Notes: generated from the sequence alone by a model not told the origin. Positions 8,036 through 17,943 are shown, counted from the stretch's first letter. The stretch is 64,000 nt of DNA from Paenibacillus xylaniclasticus (GCF_004001065.1 NZ_BIML01000001.1:282513-346512); one strand, 5' to 3'. Program-made: numbers and translations.

Positions 8036-8185
8036 AGCCACAATTCTAGAAGTTGTGGCTCTTTGGTTTGCACATTTTTATTGGTGCAAAACTGGCAAGC
8101 GAGTTTATTCTGCTTATAAGAAGGATTGTAATGACGAATGGCGATTCTCCCTAACCATTCTCCCTCGCTTGTCTTGTTTAGGGAG
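8036..8185 (+). promoter_or_regulatory. Structured leader with three stem-loops ahead of the terminase genes
   Basis: The 214-nt gap 7998-8211 has no convincing gene. It holds AGCCACAA (8036-8043)/TTGTGGCT (8053-8060), TTTGCAC (8067-8073)/GTGCAAA (8084-8090) and CTCCCTAA (8147-8154)/TTAGGGAG (8178-8185). The last ends 27 nt before the ATG of the next gene. It could be a regulatory 5' UTR, or part of the packaging (cos/pac) region, which often lies beside terS; neither is proven. Confidence 0.4.
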
Positions 8186-8211
8186 CAATACTATACGGGA
8201 GAGATATATTA

Positions 8212-9291
8212 ATGTCACAGAAGAAGTTTTCAAAAAAAGTAGTGTCTCTTAGTGGGGACAATGAAACCGTCTTAAAAATATGTAGTTGTTGCAATAAGTC
8301 AAAAAATGCTGAAAAGAATTTCTATAAATCGAATAGTAAATTTCATTCAGATGGTCGCGTTGGAATATGTAAAGATTGTGTTCGTGAAAATGTTAATGCG
8401 AATGATATTCTGTCTGTCAAAACGATGCTACTCCATTTAAATAGACCTTTCTTAGCGTCATATTGGGATAACGCTGTTTTAGAAGGTGAAAAAAAAGGAC
8501 AGGAGCCATTCGGACTTTATTTGAAAACACTACAGTTGAATGGTATAACAAAGGATTTAACTTGGCTAGAGAGCGATCATGAAAATAAAGACAATATCCA
8601 AGTCTCAACGACATCCCAGGCTATTGATAATCAATTATCATCTTTAGATGACAGTAAAAATAGAGATGATGTAATAAGGCTAATTGGATATGATCCTTTT
8701 TTATATGAAAATCCAGATGATAAAAAGTCGCTTTATGACAAACTTGTTGATTTCTTAGACGAGTCAACACTTGAAGACAGTTTTAAACTTCCGGTTGTAA
8801 TAGAGATAGTTAAAACATTTAATCAGATAGATAAAATGAACTCAGCTTTAGCATTGATGCTTGCTGATACTTCTTCAATGATGACTAATACAGGCAGTAT
8901 AAAATCATTAATAGAGACTAAAGACAAGATGTATAAATCTGTTCTTGCCTTAGCAAAAGATAATGGTATATCTGTTAATCACAATAATAATAAAAGTAAG
9001 GGCGGTAACACGCTCAATGGAATCGTTAAGAAACTTAATGAGATCGGACTTGAAGATGCTACTGTAAACTTATTCGATCTAGAGACGTGTGAAGCAATGA
9101 AACAGATTGCCGACATTAGCCACAGAAGTATTCTTGATCAGTTATTGTTTGATGAAAATGATTACGCTGAAATGCTTGCCGAACAGAAAGAAATAATTCG
9201 AAAACATGACGAGAAGACAACTAAACTCGAAGAAGAAGTCAGACTTTTAAAAATAAAACTTAAAAGATTCGAGAGTTTAGAGAATGAATAG
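8212..9291 (+). CDS. Zinc-ribbon protein, putative small terminase subunit
   Basis: 359 aa. The N-terminus has a zinc ribbon (CSCCNKSKNAEKNFYKS, then GICKDC), a pattern common in phage DNA-recognition proteins. A helical middle follows, then a C-terminal coiled coil (EMLAEQKEIIRKHDEKTTKL, quoted in part). It ends 36 nt before TerL, the usual place for the small subunit that recognises the packaging site, and is large enough to oligomerise through the coiled coil. The TerS call is by position and architecture only. ATG 8212 follows GGGAGAGATATATTA. Confidence 0.5.
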   Translation: MSQKKFSKKVVSLSGDNETVLKICSCCNKSKNAEKNFYKSNSKFHSDGRVGICKDCVRENVNANDILSVKTMLLHLNRPFLASYWDNAVLEGEKKGQEPFGLYLKTLQLNGITKDLTWLESDHENKDNIQVSTTSQAIDNQLSSLDDSKNRDDVIRLIGYDPFLYENPDDKKSLYDKLVDFLDESTLEDSFKLPVVIEIVKTFNQIDKMNSALALMLADTSSMMTNTGSIKSLIETKDKMYKSVLALAKDNGISVNHNNNKSKGGNTLNGIVKKLNEIGLEDATVNLFDLETCEAMKQIADISHRSILDQLLFDENDYAEMLAEQKEIIRKHDEKTTKLEEEVRLLKIKLKRFESLENE

Positions 9292-9327
9292 TCGCACCAT
9301 TGTCCTACGTCTAAGAGAGGTAATTCA

Positions 9328-12300
9328 ATGGATATTGTAGTGAAAAGTTCACAAGCGCAATTGTCTCAAAGGAAACTTGAGGGATATTTAAAATTGGCAC
9401 AAATCATACAATGGGGACGTAGATCGCCTGTTAAATTTTGCGAAAGATTCTTTGGGATTGAATTTCTTGATGCTCAAAAATACGCTTTTATGAACACATG
9501 GTTAAAACCATATAATCTTTGGTGTATAACTCGGAACGGAGGAAAGGCATTAGCTTTAGATACACCTATTCCTACTCCAACAGGTTATAAACTAATGAAA
9601 GATATTGTTGTTGGTGATTCGGTATTTAGTGCAGATGGATCAATAACAAATGTTATCGCTACTTCTGATATTTTTCTAAATCATGATTGCTATGAGGTTG
9701 AATTTGAAGACGGAGAAAAAGTTATTGCCGATGCTGATCATCTTTGGTATGTACAAACAAGTCACACTCGAAGACTAATCAAAGAAAATAAAGATATAAG
9801 GACTAGAAGTAGTAAAAGTGTTCATATCAATCACAATTATGACAATATAGATAAAGATGGCTTTGTTGTTTTAAGAACAATTGATATGGCAAGTGATTTT
9901 GTGCATGCGAGAAAAGATGGTAGAGGATTAGAATTCAAATATCGCGTTCCAATTACTAAACCTATTCAGTTTAGCGAAAAACAATTACCTATTCATCCTT
10001 ATCTATTAGGTGTGTGGTTAGTCGATGGGGACTCGAACGATATCAGAATAACTTCACATTTAAATGATTATAAAGAGTTATGTAATCATTTAAATGTGAT
10101 CGGATATTCTACAAAAATATACAATCGAAATAATAATGTAGTTTCTATTGACATTAATATTAACGACAAAAAAGTACAGCCGAACGAGACTAAGGACATT
10201 TTTAGAAGTTTAAATCTTCTTGGAAATAAACATATCCCAGAAATTTACCTACAATCGAGTGTAGAACAAAGATTTGAACTTTTGAGAGGGTTAATGGACA
10301 CCTATGGCTCCTACAACAAGTCGAATAAAAAATGTGAATTTTCGCAAAAGAGTAAAGTATTAATTGATCAATTTTCGAAATTGTTGACAAGTCTTGGTAT
10401 AAAACACAATATTCAAAATAGAGTTACTACTTGCAACGGTGAAAAATTCAACTTATATCGAGTGGAATTTTATACAGATAAGTTACGATCTTGCTTTAGA
10501 TTATCTCGAAAGCATAACTTGTTGCCTGATTCTTTAAATAAAAGGTCTAATAATAAATCCATTGTATCAATTAAAGAAATTTCAAGTGTCCCTACAAAAT
10601 GCATTATGGTAGACAATTCAAAGGGACTCTTTTTATTTGGTGAGAAATATACGGTTACTCATAATTCGACCCTGAGCGCCCCATTTATTATGACTAAAGG
10701 CATACTCTTTGCCGGTCATAATACATATATTCTCAGTAATGTCTCTGCTCAATCTCAAGATACGTTCATGAAAATTGAGAAGATTGCAAAAAAAGAAATT
10801 AACAGTTTTACTGGCCTTACTGATTTCTTTATGGGTGAACTGGTTAAAAGTGCTGCTAACACTGATGGATTTACTCATGCTCAATCTGGATTCAATTACA
10901 AACTGTATAACGGTAGTTCTGTAACTAGTCTTAGTGGCGACATCAATAACAATAGAGGCAAAAGAAGCGCACTCAACATTTACGATGAATCTGGTTGGAC
11001 AGAAGAAGAGTACGTTGTTGCTACTACTCCATTCCTTCTACAGAATGCTACCTTCCGCATGGGCGGCGACATTGATGTTAGTACCTTCCCTAAACAAGTT
11101 CCAAATCAGCGCCTGTTCATTTCTTCCGCTTCCAGTACAGATAGTTACTTTTATACTCTATACCGCGATTATGCGAAGAGAATGATGCTTGGTGATAAGG
11201 ACTACTTTGTTTGTGATATCAATTGCGAAGTTATGATCAACCCCCTCTTTAATGGTAAAATATATCCGGTTTCATTGATCGAGCGGAACGAAATTGATGC
11301 GGAGATGAGAAAGAATAAAGAAAAGGCTTTGCGCGAGTTCTACAACAAATTCTCAATTGATGGTGGTGACAATCAAGTATTTAAAAGAGCTGTTGTGGTA
11401 AGGAACTCAGTCACAAGATTGCCAGTTATTAAAAACGATAATACACGAAAGAGACGTTTTGTTTTAGCATATGATCCAGCTCACCATTACGACAATTCGG
11501 TATGTTTTGTTGGAGAGATAATAGAAGATCCTCGTGTTGGATTCAGAATGGAGATTTGTAATGGGGTTAGTTTTGTAGATGTAGGTAAGAAGAAAAAAAC
11601 TCCGATGCGTACTCCTGAGCAGATGGCTGCCATTAAACAAATGTTACTTGATTATAATGGGATTGCCCCAGATTACGAGAATATTGAGTGTCTAATGATA
11701 GACTCAGGCTCTGGTGGTCACGGTACAACCTATTCCGATTACTTGATGGAAGATTGGGTTGATGCAGATGGAAATCTGCACAAAGGTCTAATTGACAAGA
11801 TAGAAAATCAAGAGTATGTATCTCGATTTCCTAATGCAGTTGATAAGTTAAAGTTGATGAGTCCTCAAAAATATAAAAAAGAGATGTACGATGCTCTTCT
11901 TGAAATGCTTAATCTTGACCTGATATCCTTTACTGCCGAATATGACAGTAAAGGCTTTTTAATGCTGCCAAGAGAAACAGGTAAGGATTTGGAAGTAGTC
12001 AATGACGAAGGGAAAATTGTATCGGAGAAAGAGATAATATATTCTCACGTTAAATTAGATTTTGAAGAAGAATTAGCTCTAAAAAATATTGACCTCGCAA
12101 AAGAAGAGTTGGTCAATATTTATAGACACAAAGGTACAAATGATAATTATCGTTACGATTTATCCACGGACAAAGCAGGCAAGATGAATGATGACCGCGC
12201 ATATTGTTTGGCAATGCTTGGATGGTACTTACAGCAAGTAAGAAGACAAAATATCGTAAATAGAGTTCACGAGGAAATCGACATCTCATCCATTCCATCT

Positions 12301-12330
12301 CAAGTCTCAACGCTAAATATCCGACTTTAA
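9328..12330 (+). CDS. Large terminase subunit (TerL) containing an intein
   Basis: A 1000-codon ORF. Removing an in-frame intein (residues 74-446, bases 9547-10665) leaves a 627-aa terminase. The P-loop is rebuilt exactly at the splice junction: ITRNGGK before and STLSAPF after give GGKST. The later extein has a helicase-like segment (NRGKRSALNIYDESGW, a Walker B-like region) and RNase-H-like nuclease carboxylates (LAYDPAHHYDNS; LMIDSGSGGHG; LSTDKAGKMNDDRAY). TerL packages DNA into proheads by ATP hydrolysis and cuts concatemers. It follows the zinc-ribbon gene and precedes the portal. ATG 9328 has AGAGAGGT upstream. Confidence 0.9.
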   Translation: MDIVVKSSQAQLSQRKLEGYLKLAQIIQWGRRSPVKFCERFFGIEFLDAQKYAFMNTWLKPYNLWCITRNGGKALALDTPIPTPTGYKLMKDIVVGDSVFSADGSITNVIATSDIFLNHDCYEVEFEDGEKVIADADHLWYVQTSHTRRLIKENKDIRTRSSKSVHINHNYDNIDKDGFVVLRTIDMASDFVHARKDGRGLEFKYRVPITKPIQFSEKQLPIHPYLLGVWLVDGDSNDIRITSHLNDYKELCNHLNVIGYSTKIYNRNNNVVSIDININDKKVQPNETKDIFRSLNLLGNKHIPEIYLQSSVEQRFELLRGLMDTYGSYNKSNKKCEFSQKSKVLIDQFSKLLTSLGIKHNIQNRVTTCNGEKFNLYRVEFYTDKLRSCFRLSRKHNLLPDSLNKRSNNKSIVSIKEISSVPTKCIMVDNSKGLFLFGEKYTVTHNSTLSAPFIMTKGILFAGHNTYILSNVSAQSQDTFMKIEKIAKKEINSFTGLTDFFMGELVKSAANTDGFTHAQSGFNYKLYNGSSVTSLSGDINNNRGKRSALNIYDESGWTEEEYVVATTPFLLQNATFRMGGDIDVSTFPKQVPNQRLFISSASSTDSYFYTLYRDYAKRMMLGDKDYFVCDINCEVMINPLFNGKIYPVSLIERNEIDAEMRKNKEKALREFYNKFSIDGGDNQVFKRAVVVRNSVTRLPVIKNDNTRKRRFVLAYDPAHHYDNSVCFVGEIIEDPRVGFRMEICNGVSFVDVGKKKKTPMRTPEQMAAIKQMLLDYNGIAPDYENIECLMIDSGSGGHGTTYSDYLMEDWVDADGNLHKGLIDKIENQEYVSRFPNAVDKLKLMSPQKYKKEMYDALLEMLNLDLISFTAEYDSKGFLMLPRETGKDLEVVNDEGKIVSEKEIIYSHVKLDFEEELALKNIDLAKEELVNIYRHKGTNDNYRYDLSTDKAGKMNDDRAYCLAMLGWYLQQVRRQNIVNRVHEEIDISSIPSQVSTLNIRL
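9547..10665 (+). mobile_element. Class 3-type intein with LAGLIDADG endonuclease in TerL
   Basis: 373 aa. It begins ALALDTPIPTPTGYKLMKDI, so residue 1 is Ala instead of the usual Cys/Ser, and ends YTVTHN with extein Ser at +1. It shows the class 3 triplet: W67 in block B (DADHLW), C352 in block F (PTKCIMVD) and T371 in block G. In class 3 inteins the block F Cys makes the first branched intermediate. Two DOD endonuclease motifs are intact: LLGVWLVDGD (D160) and LLRGLMDTYG (D251), so homing may still be possible. Insertion inside the ATPase P-loop means TerL is inactive until splicing. Confidence 0.93.
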
Positions 12331-12364
12331 GCATCTTTCAATAGAAATGAGGTGAGATATCCGT

Positions 12365-13963
12365 TTGACCAACGAAGTGATGATTAATCAGGTTGACCAA
12401 GATACCTTTCTTGCAACAGCTTATGAATATGAGAAAAAGTCATTAGAAACCGCAATGTATGATTATACTAATAAATCTAACTTTCATTCTACCTATTTTA
12501 ATGAACACAGTGGCAATGTCTTAAATTTTAAAAGTGAAGATATTGATCGTCTTGCATTAAACGCTCAAACCAATTTGTCTAATATTATGCAGATCAATAA
12601 TATTGTTCGCTACTTTGTAAATAAAAATGATATATTGGGCAAAGTTTATGAAGCAATTGAAACGAATGTGAATTCTGAGTATTCTCTTGCTTATCCTAAT
12701 TATACAGAAGACGAGAAAACAATCTACGATAAAGTAGATGAACTCATTAAAGATTTCAATGAAAAGATTAACCTAGAACGTCTGATTAGAGAAGCTATTC
12801 CAATGACTTATCTTGAGGGGAATTACCCAATTTATCTGCGGAAAGATCCAAATGGTAGTAATTATCAGGTGGATTATTATCCGTTAGGAATCTGTGAAGT
12901 CTCTGACTATGATATTAGTGGCGAGCCATATCTTCTTATCAATATAAGAGAATTAGAAGCGAGACTTAAGAAAATTTATCAAAAAAATAAGAAAAATAAA
13001 GCCTTATTCTATAGCAATATGGAGGAAGAAATTAAGGATACGTATCCGCCTGAAGTGTATACTGCATTCATTAATAAAGAGCACTATGCAAAGTTAAATA
13101 TTAAAAATTCTGGCTTGATTAGAATTAATAATTTGAAACGGAAATATGGACTCTCTCCTATTTTTAAATCATTAAAATCGGTTGTTCGACTTGAGAACAT
13201 TGAACTTTCAGATGACAAAAATACACTTGTGCGCGGCAAGAAAATTATTTTTCAAAAGTTAATTAAGGAACTTGTTGTTCCTCCAAAAGATTCGAATTTG
13301 CAGAATATAACATGGAGTACCGCTCAAGCTAAAGCTCACATTGACTTAATGGCTGCACTAAATAGTAAAGGAGTATCTGTCTACACCGGATTACCTTGGA
13401 CAGAAAGCGTGACATTCGTTGAACCGAAACTTGAACAAACCAATGTTCAAATTAAGAATAAGTATCGGGAAGATATTATGACTAGCGTTGGTATTGCATA
13501 CCTCATTTCTAATAAAGGTGGATTTGGCTCTGCTCAAATTTCGATTACGGAACTTATGAAGATGATTAATAAGATCAGTGAGCAAGTGGAACAAATCTTA
13601 ATAAAATGGTACAAAGGTATACTAATTGATAATGGGATTGATGCAAGATACTGTCCAAAGATAAAGGTCATTGACTCCGAGAAATTGTCTATGGATTTAG
13701 CAATGTCTCTAGCTAAAATGCTGAATAATGAACTTAATGCTTCTCTTGAAACAGTTTACAGGACTCTTGGACTAGATGTTAAATCCGAAGCGCGTAAAAG
13801 AGAAATTGAGCAACAGTTAGGATATGATGAAATCTTTAAGCCAAGACAATCAGTATACACATACAATGGGAATAATGACGATTCAGGTGGCAGACCAAGC
13901 GATAGTAAGGATTTAGATAAGAAAGATTATGATCGAGAGTACAATAATGACAATGGACGTTAA
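12365..13963 (+). CDS. Portal protein
   Basis: 532 aa from TTG 12365 (GAGGTGAGA upstream). Position directly after TerL, length and a long helical middle fit a portal. A late helical segment (ISITELMKMINKISEQVEQIL, in part) resembles the portal stem/wing helices. The C-terminus is hydrophilic and low-complexity (NGNNDDSGGRPSDSKDLDKK). The portal is the dodecameric ring through which DNA enters the head. The stop overlaps the region of the next gene's weak upstream ATG. Confidence 0.75.
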   Translation: MTNEVMINQVDQDTFLATAYEYEKKSLETAMYDYTNKSNFHSTYFNEHSGNVLNFKSEDIDRLALNAQTNLSNIMQINNIVRYFVNKNDILGKVYEAIETNVNSEYSLAYPNYTEDEKTIYDKVDELIKDFNEKINLERLIREAIPMTYLEGNYPIYLRKDPNGSNYQVDYYPLGICEVSDYDISGEPYLLINIRELEARLKKIYQKNKKNKALFYSNMEEEIKDTYPPEVYTAFINKEHYAKLNIKNSGLIRINNLKRKYGLSPIFKSLKSVVRLENIELSDDKNTLVRGKKIIFQKLIKELVVPPKDSNLQNITWSTAQAKAHIDLMAALNSKGVSVYTGLPWTESVTFVEPKLEQTNVQIKNKYREDIMTSVGIAYLISNKGGFGSAQISITELMKMINKISEQVEQILIKWYKGILIDNGIDARYCPKIKVIDSEKLSMDLAMSLAKMLNNELNASLETVYRTLGLDVKSEARKREIEQQLGYDEIFKPRQSVYTYNGNNDDSGGRPSDSKDLDKKDYDREYNNDNGR

Positions 13964-14010
13964 TGTTCTATAATCTTGAAAAAAAAATGAAAGGTGGTGA
14001 GAAGACAAGC

Positions 14011-15567
14011 GTGGAGAAATTTATATTATCAAGTACTCCTATCGAGATTAGCGAATATCCAAACCATAAAGAAGCAACCTTTCTCATTTCTGTATTAGGT
14101 GAGTATAACGCTAACGGTGTACTTATAGAAGAAGCAGAAGGCGAAAAATATCACGATACTATAGTTGGTTATCCTATTGTCGCTTACTTAAAATATGATA
14201 AGAATGGCAAGCCTGAAGACTTCGGCGGTCATGAATTAAGGACAAAATACAACAAAGAAACTAAGAAAGTTGATTATTACTTTGCCACCTTTCCTATTGG
14301 ATCGGTAACTAAATCATGGATTGAGGAACGAGAAGTTGAAGGTTACATTGGGACTAAGAAGTGTATTCTTATTAAATCAAAATTATGGAAAAGCAGGTTT
14401 CCTGAGTATTTTAAAGTATTCGATAAACTTTGGGAAAACGGTGGAATAGATAGTTCATGGGAAATTAGTTCATCTGAAGTTAAGAAGACAGGGAAAGGTA
14501 AAATACTTAAATCATTTGAGTTTATCGGAAATTGTTTACTTGGAACTAAGACACAAGGAGCTGTAAAAGGCGCTGGTGTCTTAGAAGTGGCAAGTAACGA
14601 TGAAACTAACTATGAATTATCCAATGCGTTTTTAAGTGATATTAAAAATACACAACAAGGCAAAAAAGATATGTTATCTTTATCCTCCTCTACTGGTAAT
14701 AGCAGTATAGAAGATGATAAAGAAGATACAAACGATGCTGATTTATTCAACGAAAAAGGAGGAAATACGAAATTGGGAAACGAGGATAAACTTACATCTT
14801 CGCTAACTGAAAACGATGTGTATCGTAAAGTAAGAAAAGCGATTAACAACTCATCTGTCGAGAAGTATTACTATCTAGCTATGATTTATCCGTATGAGTA
14901 TCGAGCAATTGCATATGATTGGAATCGTGAAAAAGAATCAGATTTTGTTGAATTCTCTTATACGGTTAATTCAGATGATACTGTAAGTATTACTGGTCAA
15001 AAAGATGTTGAAATGATTTTTAAACCAAAGGCTTCCATTGAAGGTGAAGTTGCAGAACTGCAAGCAAAACTCGAAGAAGCAGAAAAACAAATCGCAGAAG
15101 CTGGAAAGTTGCTTACGGATGCGACTAAGGAGAAAGAGTCCCTTCAATCTCAAATTACTGAACTGATTCCATTTAAAGAAAAGGTTAATCAATTAGAACA
15201 AGCCGAAAAAGAACGTGTTCTTGCAGAAAAGAAAGAGGAATTGAAAGTTTTCGCACTAGAAGATGAACTGATTTCTGCCGAAGAATTGGATACAGATGAG
15301 AAATTGATCTCAATTTTCAAGGAGTTAACAGTAGATAATTTCGAAGCAGCACAAGAGCAAATTGAGGTTATTAAAGGACGTAAAGCGATTCAGAAGTTTA
15401 AAGAAAATAGAGAAATAAATTCTAAGCATAATAAGAATGACACTTATCTAGACACGAGCGAGAAAGATGAATCCGTCAAACCGAGAACTGACCTAAACAA
15501 TGGTGATAGTGATGCAATTTTATCTAGTGCTGTCGAGATTGTTAAAGGTTATATAGCCAGAAAGTAA
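14011..15567 (+). CDS. Putative prohead protease-scaffold protein
   Basis: 518 aa from GTG 14011, preferred over ATG 13963 because GGTGGTGAG lies 9 nt upstream. The N-terminal about 200 residues are beta-rich and contain the kind of block seen in XkdF-like prohead proteases (FGGHELRTKYN; SSWEISSSEVKKTG). The middle is low-complexity Ser/Asp/Glu. The C-terminus is a long coiled coil (EGEVAELQAKLEEAEKQIAE) typical of internal scaffolds. Position between portal and capsid fits. I see no certain catalytic triad, so a pure scaffold is the alternative. Confidence 0.5.
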   Translation: MEKFILSSTPIEISEYPNHKEATFLISVLGEYNANGVLIEEAEGEKYHDTIVGYPIVAYLKYDKNGKPEDFGGHELRTKYNKETKKVDYYFATFPIGSVTKSWIEEREVEGYIGTKKCILIKSKLWKSRFPEYFKVFDKLWENGGIDSSWEISSSEVKKTGKGKILKSFEFIGNCLLGTKTQGAVKGAGVLEVASNDETNYELSNAFLSDIKNTQQGKKDMLSLSSSTGNSSIEDDKEDTNDADLFNEKGGNTKLGNEDKLTSSLTENDVYRKVRKAINNSSVEKYYYLAMIYPYEYRAIAYDWNREKESDFVEFSYTVNSDDTVSITGQKDVEMIFKPKASIEGEVAELQAKLEEAEKQIAEAGKLLTDATKEKESLQSQITELIPFKEKVNQLEQAEKERVLAEKKEELKVFALEDELISAEELDTDEKLISIFKELTVDNFEAAQEQIEVIKGRKAIQKFKENREINSKHNKNDTYLDTSEKDESVKPRTDLNNGDSDAILSSAVEIVKGYIARK

Positions 15568-15591
15568 AATATTTAGGAGGAATAAAATATA

Positions 15592-16056
15592 ATGATTAAA
15601 CAAGTGATTGGTACTTCTTCAATTAATGAAATCTATGAAGTTACTGCCGCTATCAAGCGCGGCGCTCTTGTAACTAAGAATCTGAGCACAGGTAAGGCAG
15701 TGGCAGCTAGTGATACTGGTGTTGATGTATGGATTGTAGATGCAGATAATCAGCCTACGGGACACCTGTCTGATGTTGAAATTAGCCAGTATGATGAATC
15801 ACTCGACACTATTTCAGCAGGTAGTCGCGCGGTACTGAAAAAATATCCAGTGGGCGCTCAAATTGCATCAGATCAAGTTGTAACTACTGGATTAACTGCT
15901 GGAGATTATGCCGTAGCAGGCACTTCAGGTAATGCTGGTAAGTTTGTTAAAGCGACAACAGGCAAAACGTCTATCTTTAAGTATCTCGGTACATATGATG
16001 ACGCTGGTCACACACTTTATAATTTTGAAATTGTAAACCCTGTTACTCTGTCTTAA
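15592..16056 (+). CDS. Putative head decoration protein
   Basis: 154 aa, ATG preceded by TTAGGAGGAATAAAATATA. Rich in beta-forming and small residues (AAIKRGALVTKNLSTGKAVA, in part; AGDYAVAGTSGNAGKFVKAT), a pattern seen in lambda gpD-like or head-stabilising proteins. It lies 36 nt before the major capsid candidate, with a strong ribosome site, implying high expression. The call rests on position and composition. Confidence 0.45.
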   Translation: MIKQVIGTSSINEIYEVTAAIKRGALVTKNLSTGKAVAASDTGVDVWIVDADNQPTGHLSDVEISQYDESLDTISAGSRAVLKKYPVGAQIASDQVVTTGLTAGDYAVAGTSGNAGKFVKATTGKTSIFKYLGTYDDAGHTLYNFEIVNPVTLS

Positions 16057-16091
16057 TAGCAGTTTATCTATCGAAGGAGGAAACATATTTA

Positions 16092-17096
16092 ATGAGTAAA
16101 CTATTCAATACAGAGATTGCCTCTGCAATCCAAGAAAAAAATATTATTGAACTTTCTGAGCGCTTCAAGGCTAATGCTATCGATTCTAGTGACAAAGAGA
16201 TGATCGAGGTTCTTGACGCTTTTGCTAAAGAAGTAGGTACTTCTGGCAAGAGTCAGGAAAATAATTATTTAGTGTCTGAACTCATCAAAAAGACGGTAGA
16301 GCCGTTGGTGTTTCAACCAGATAACAGCATTCTGTCAGATATCTTTAACATGGACACTATTGGAGAATTTGATGAAACAAAATATACGGGACTTCCAAAG
16401 AATACTATCAAAGTGTATGATTCGGCTCGCGGCGGCAACGTTCCTAAAAGTTATGTAGATCCTGGTGTATTTACTACTGTTAAAACTTCGCTTCAGGCAG
16501 AAACTGAATTGAATTATTCCGATCTTCGTCGTAATGGTTGGAAGTCGATTGCCAAGATGACTGAACTGACTCGTGAAGCGTTTGAACAAGAGATGTTTTA
16601 CCGTTTGTTTGCTGGCGTAGACTCGGCTCTTGATGCGCTAACAGGTGATCAAGACATTGATACCGGTTCTGCTATCACTCAAACTAACGCAGACACTCTT
16701 GCACGTTATTTGCGCGATATGTCCGAAGGTAATCCTTTTATGGTGGGTCTGTCGAAATATATCGACGGGCTTGCTAAAATGACTGGTTACGAATCTTATC
16801 TTAGCGATGATTTAAAGAATGAACTAAATCGTGTCGGACGCCTAGCTATGTTTGACGGTGTAAAATTGTCTTCAATTCCTACTGCTAAGAAAACAGCTAA
16901 GGGCAATACGCTAATTCCTGACAAACGTATCTTTGGTATTGCTGGAGTAATTGGTGATGCTCAAGTGCGCGGAGAAATGCGTATGTATGAAACATATGAT
17001 CATAACGCTGAGAAAGTACATCTCAAATTTACGGGATATGATTTTGATTATACAATTTACTTTCTAGATAAAATTGCTCGTATCACATTCGCTTAA
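16092..17096 (+). CDS. Major capsid protein candidate (HK97-like)
   Basis: 334 aa with AAGGAGG upstream. An N-terminal helical arm is followed by a segment fitting an HK97-fold E-loop and long spine helix (AETELNYSDLRRNGWKSIAK; ELTREAFEQEMFYRLFAGVD) and a C-terminal beta region (FTGYDFDYTIYFLDKIAR). It is the right size and position between scaffold and connectors. Codon use looks more even than its neighbours and a strong hairpin follows, as expected for the most abundant late protein. Confidence 0.75.
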   Translation: MSKLFNTEIASAIQEKNIIELSERFKANAIDSSDKEMIEVLDAFAKEVGTSGKSQENNYLVSELIKKTVEPLVFQPDNSILSDIFNMDTIGEFDETKYTGLPKNTIKVYDSARGGNVPKSYVDPGVFTTVKTSLQAETELNYSDLRRNGWKSIAKMTELTREAFEQEMFYRLFAGVDSALDALTGDQDIDTGSAITQTNADTLARYLRDMSEGNPFMVGLSKYIDGLAKMTGYESYLSDDLKNELNRVGRLAMFDGVKLSSIPTAKKTAKGNTLIPDKRIFGIAGVIGDAQVRGEMRMYETYDHNAEKVHLKFTGYDFDYTIYFLDKIARITFA

Positions 17097-17114
17097 CATA
17101 TAATAAGCAAAACG

Positions 17115-17151
17115 CCATGGCGACAATGATTATAATGGGTTGTCGCCATGG
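17115..17151 (+). terminator. Strong hairpin after the capsid gene, without T-run
   Basis: CCATGGCGACAA (17115-17126) and TTGTCGCCATGG (17140-17151) form a perfect 12-bp stem. No T-run follows (TTATCAATATC), so it is more likely a 3'-end stabiliser or processing signal that keeps capsid mRNA levels above those of downstream genes than a full terminator. Confidence 0.6.
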
Positions 17152-17180
17152 TTATCAATATCACAGGGAGAGATATTAAA

Positions 17181-17933
17181 ATGGATCAGCTTAATGGAAA
17201 GATTCGTGTGTATAACTATGAACGTTCGCCTGTTGGTTTTCCAAGTAGTCACAATAGCAACGGAGTTTTTTTACGCGGCAGAAATGAAGATGAAGAGTTT
17301 GTTGTTGAAAGAGTTGACTTTGATGATATTGAAATAGAAAATTCTAAATCTGACTTATTCAAGGTTGGCCGCATTAGATTTCATCCTGATGAAGAAGATG
17401 AGATTTATCAAAAACTAGGGATTGAAGATCGTGAAAACATAATGACTGATAAATCCCTCATTGAATTTTTAATGACCGATACTGTTGAAAATGTAAAACG
17501 AATTAGCAACTTAAAATCGGTTACTCTTATTTCTCGTATGAAGTCTATGCTTTTTACTCTTGAGCGTAATGGCAAGATTCCTCCGCACCGGATCTCAGCA
17601 GCCGTCATAGAACGCGGTCATGAGTTAATTAGTGGTGGGAAACGAAATCACAATAGTGAAATTAATAAGATCCTTGAGGCAGAGAGGAAATCCGACGAAG
17701 ATAATAAATTGAAAAATACTTTAGATGAACTTCGTGATGAAATTGCTAACCTCAAAAAAGAAAAAGAGCGAGAAATCGCTGCTCAGATTGCAAAAGACGA
17801 ATTGATTGCCAAACAGCAACAAGCAATGGAAGAATTACTTAAGAAAGTTGAGGAGTTAACTACGTCTCAATCTACAAAACAGGATTCGAAAAATGAAGTG
17901 AAACAAGTCGGCAGACCTCCTAAGAGTCGGTAG
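17181..17933 (+). CDS. Hypothetical structural/accessory protein with coiled coil
   Basis: 250 aa from ATG 17181 (GGGAGAGATATTAAA upstream); the upstream in-frame ATG at 17148 lies in the preceding hairpin. The N-terminal half is acidic, the middle may be a small helical domain (LIEFLMTDTVENVKRISN), and residues about 170-235 form a lysine/glutamate coiled coil. The end (KQVGRPPKSR) matches an AT-hook-like GRPPK. It lies between capsid and connector genes. Function not recognised; a head-interior or connector-associated DNA-contacting protein is possible. Confidence 0.5.
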   Translation: MDQLNGKIRVYNYERSPVGFPSSHNSNGVFLRGRNEDEEFVVERVDFDDIEIENSKSDLFKVGRIRFHPDEEDEIYQKLGIEDRENIMTDKSLIEFLMTDTVENVKRISNLKSVTLISRMKSMLFTLERNGKIPPHRISAAVIERGHELISGGKRNHNSEINKILEAERKSDEDNKLKNTLDELRDEIANLKKEKEREIAAQIAKDELIAKQQQAMEELLKKVEELTTSQSTKQDSKNEVKQVGRPPKSR

Positions 17934-17943
17934 GTGATTATAT

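Noticed and set aside
8055..8252. 65-codon plus-strand ORF
   Set aside because: No ribosome site; it spans the hairpin leader and runs into the start of the zinc-ribbon gene in another frame.
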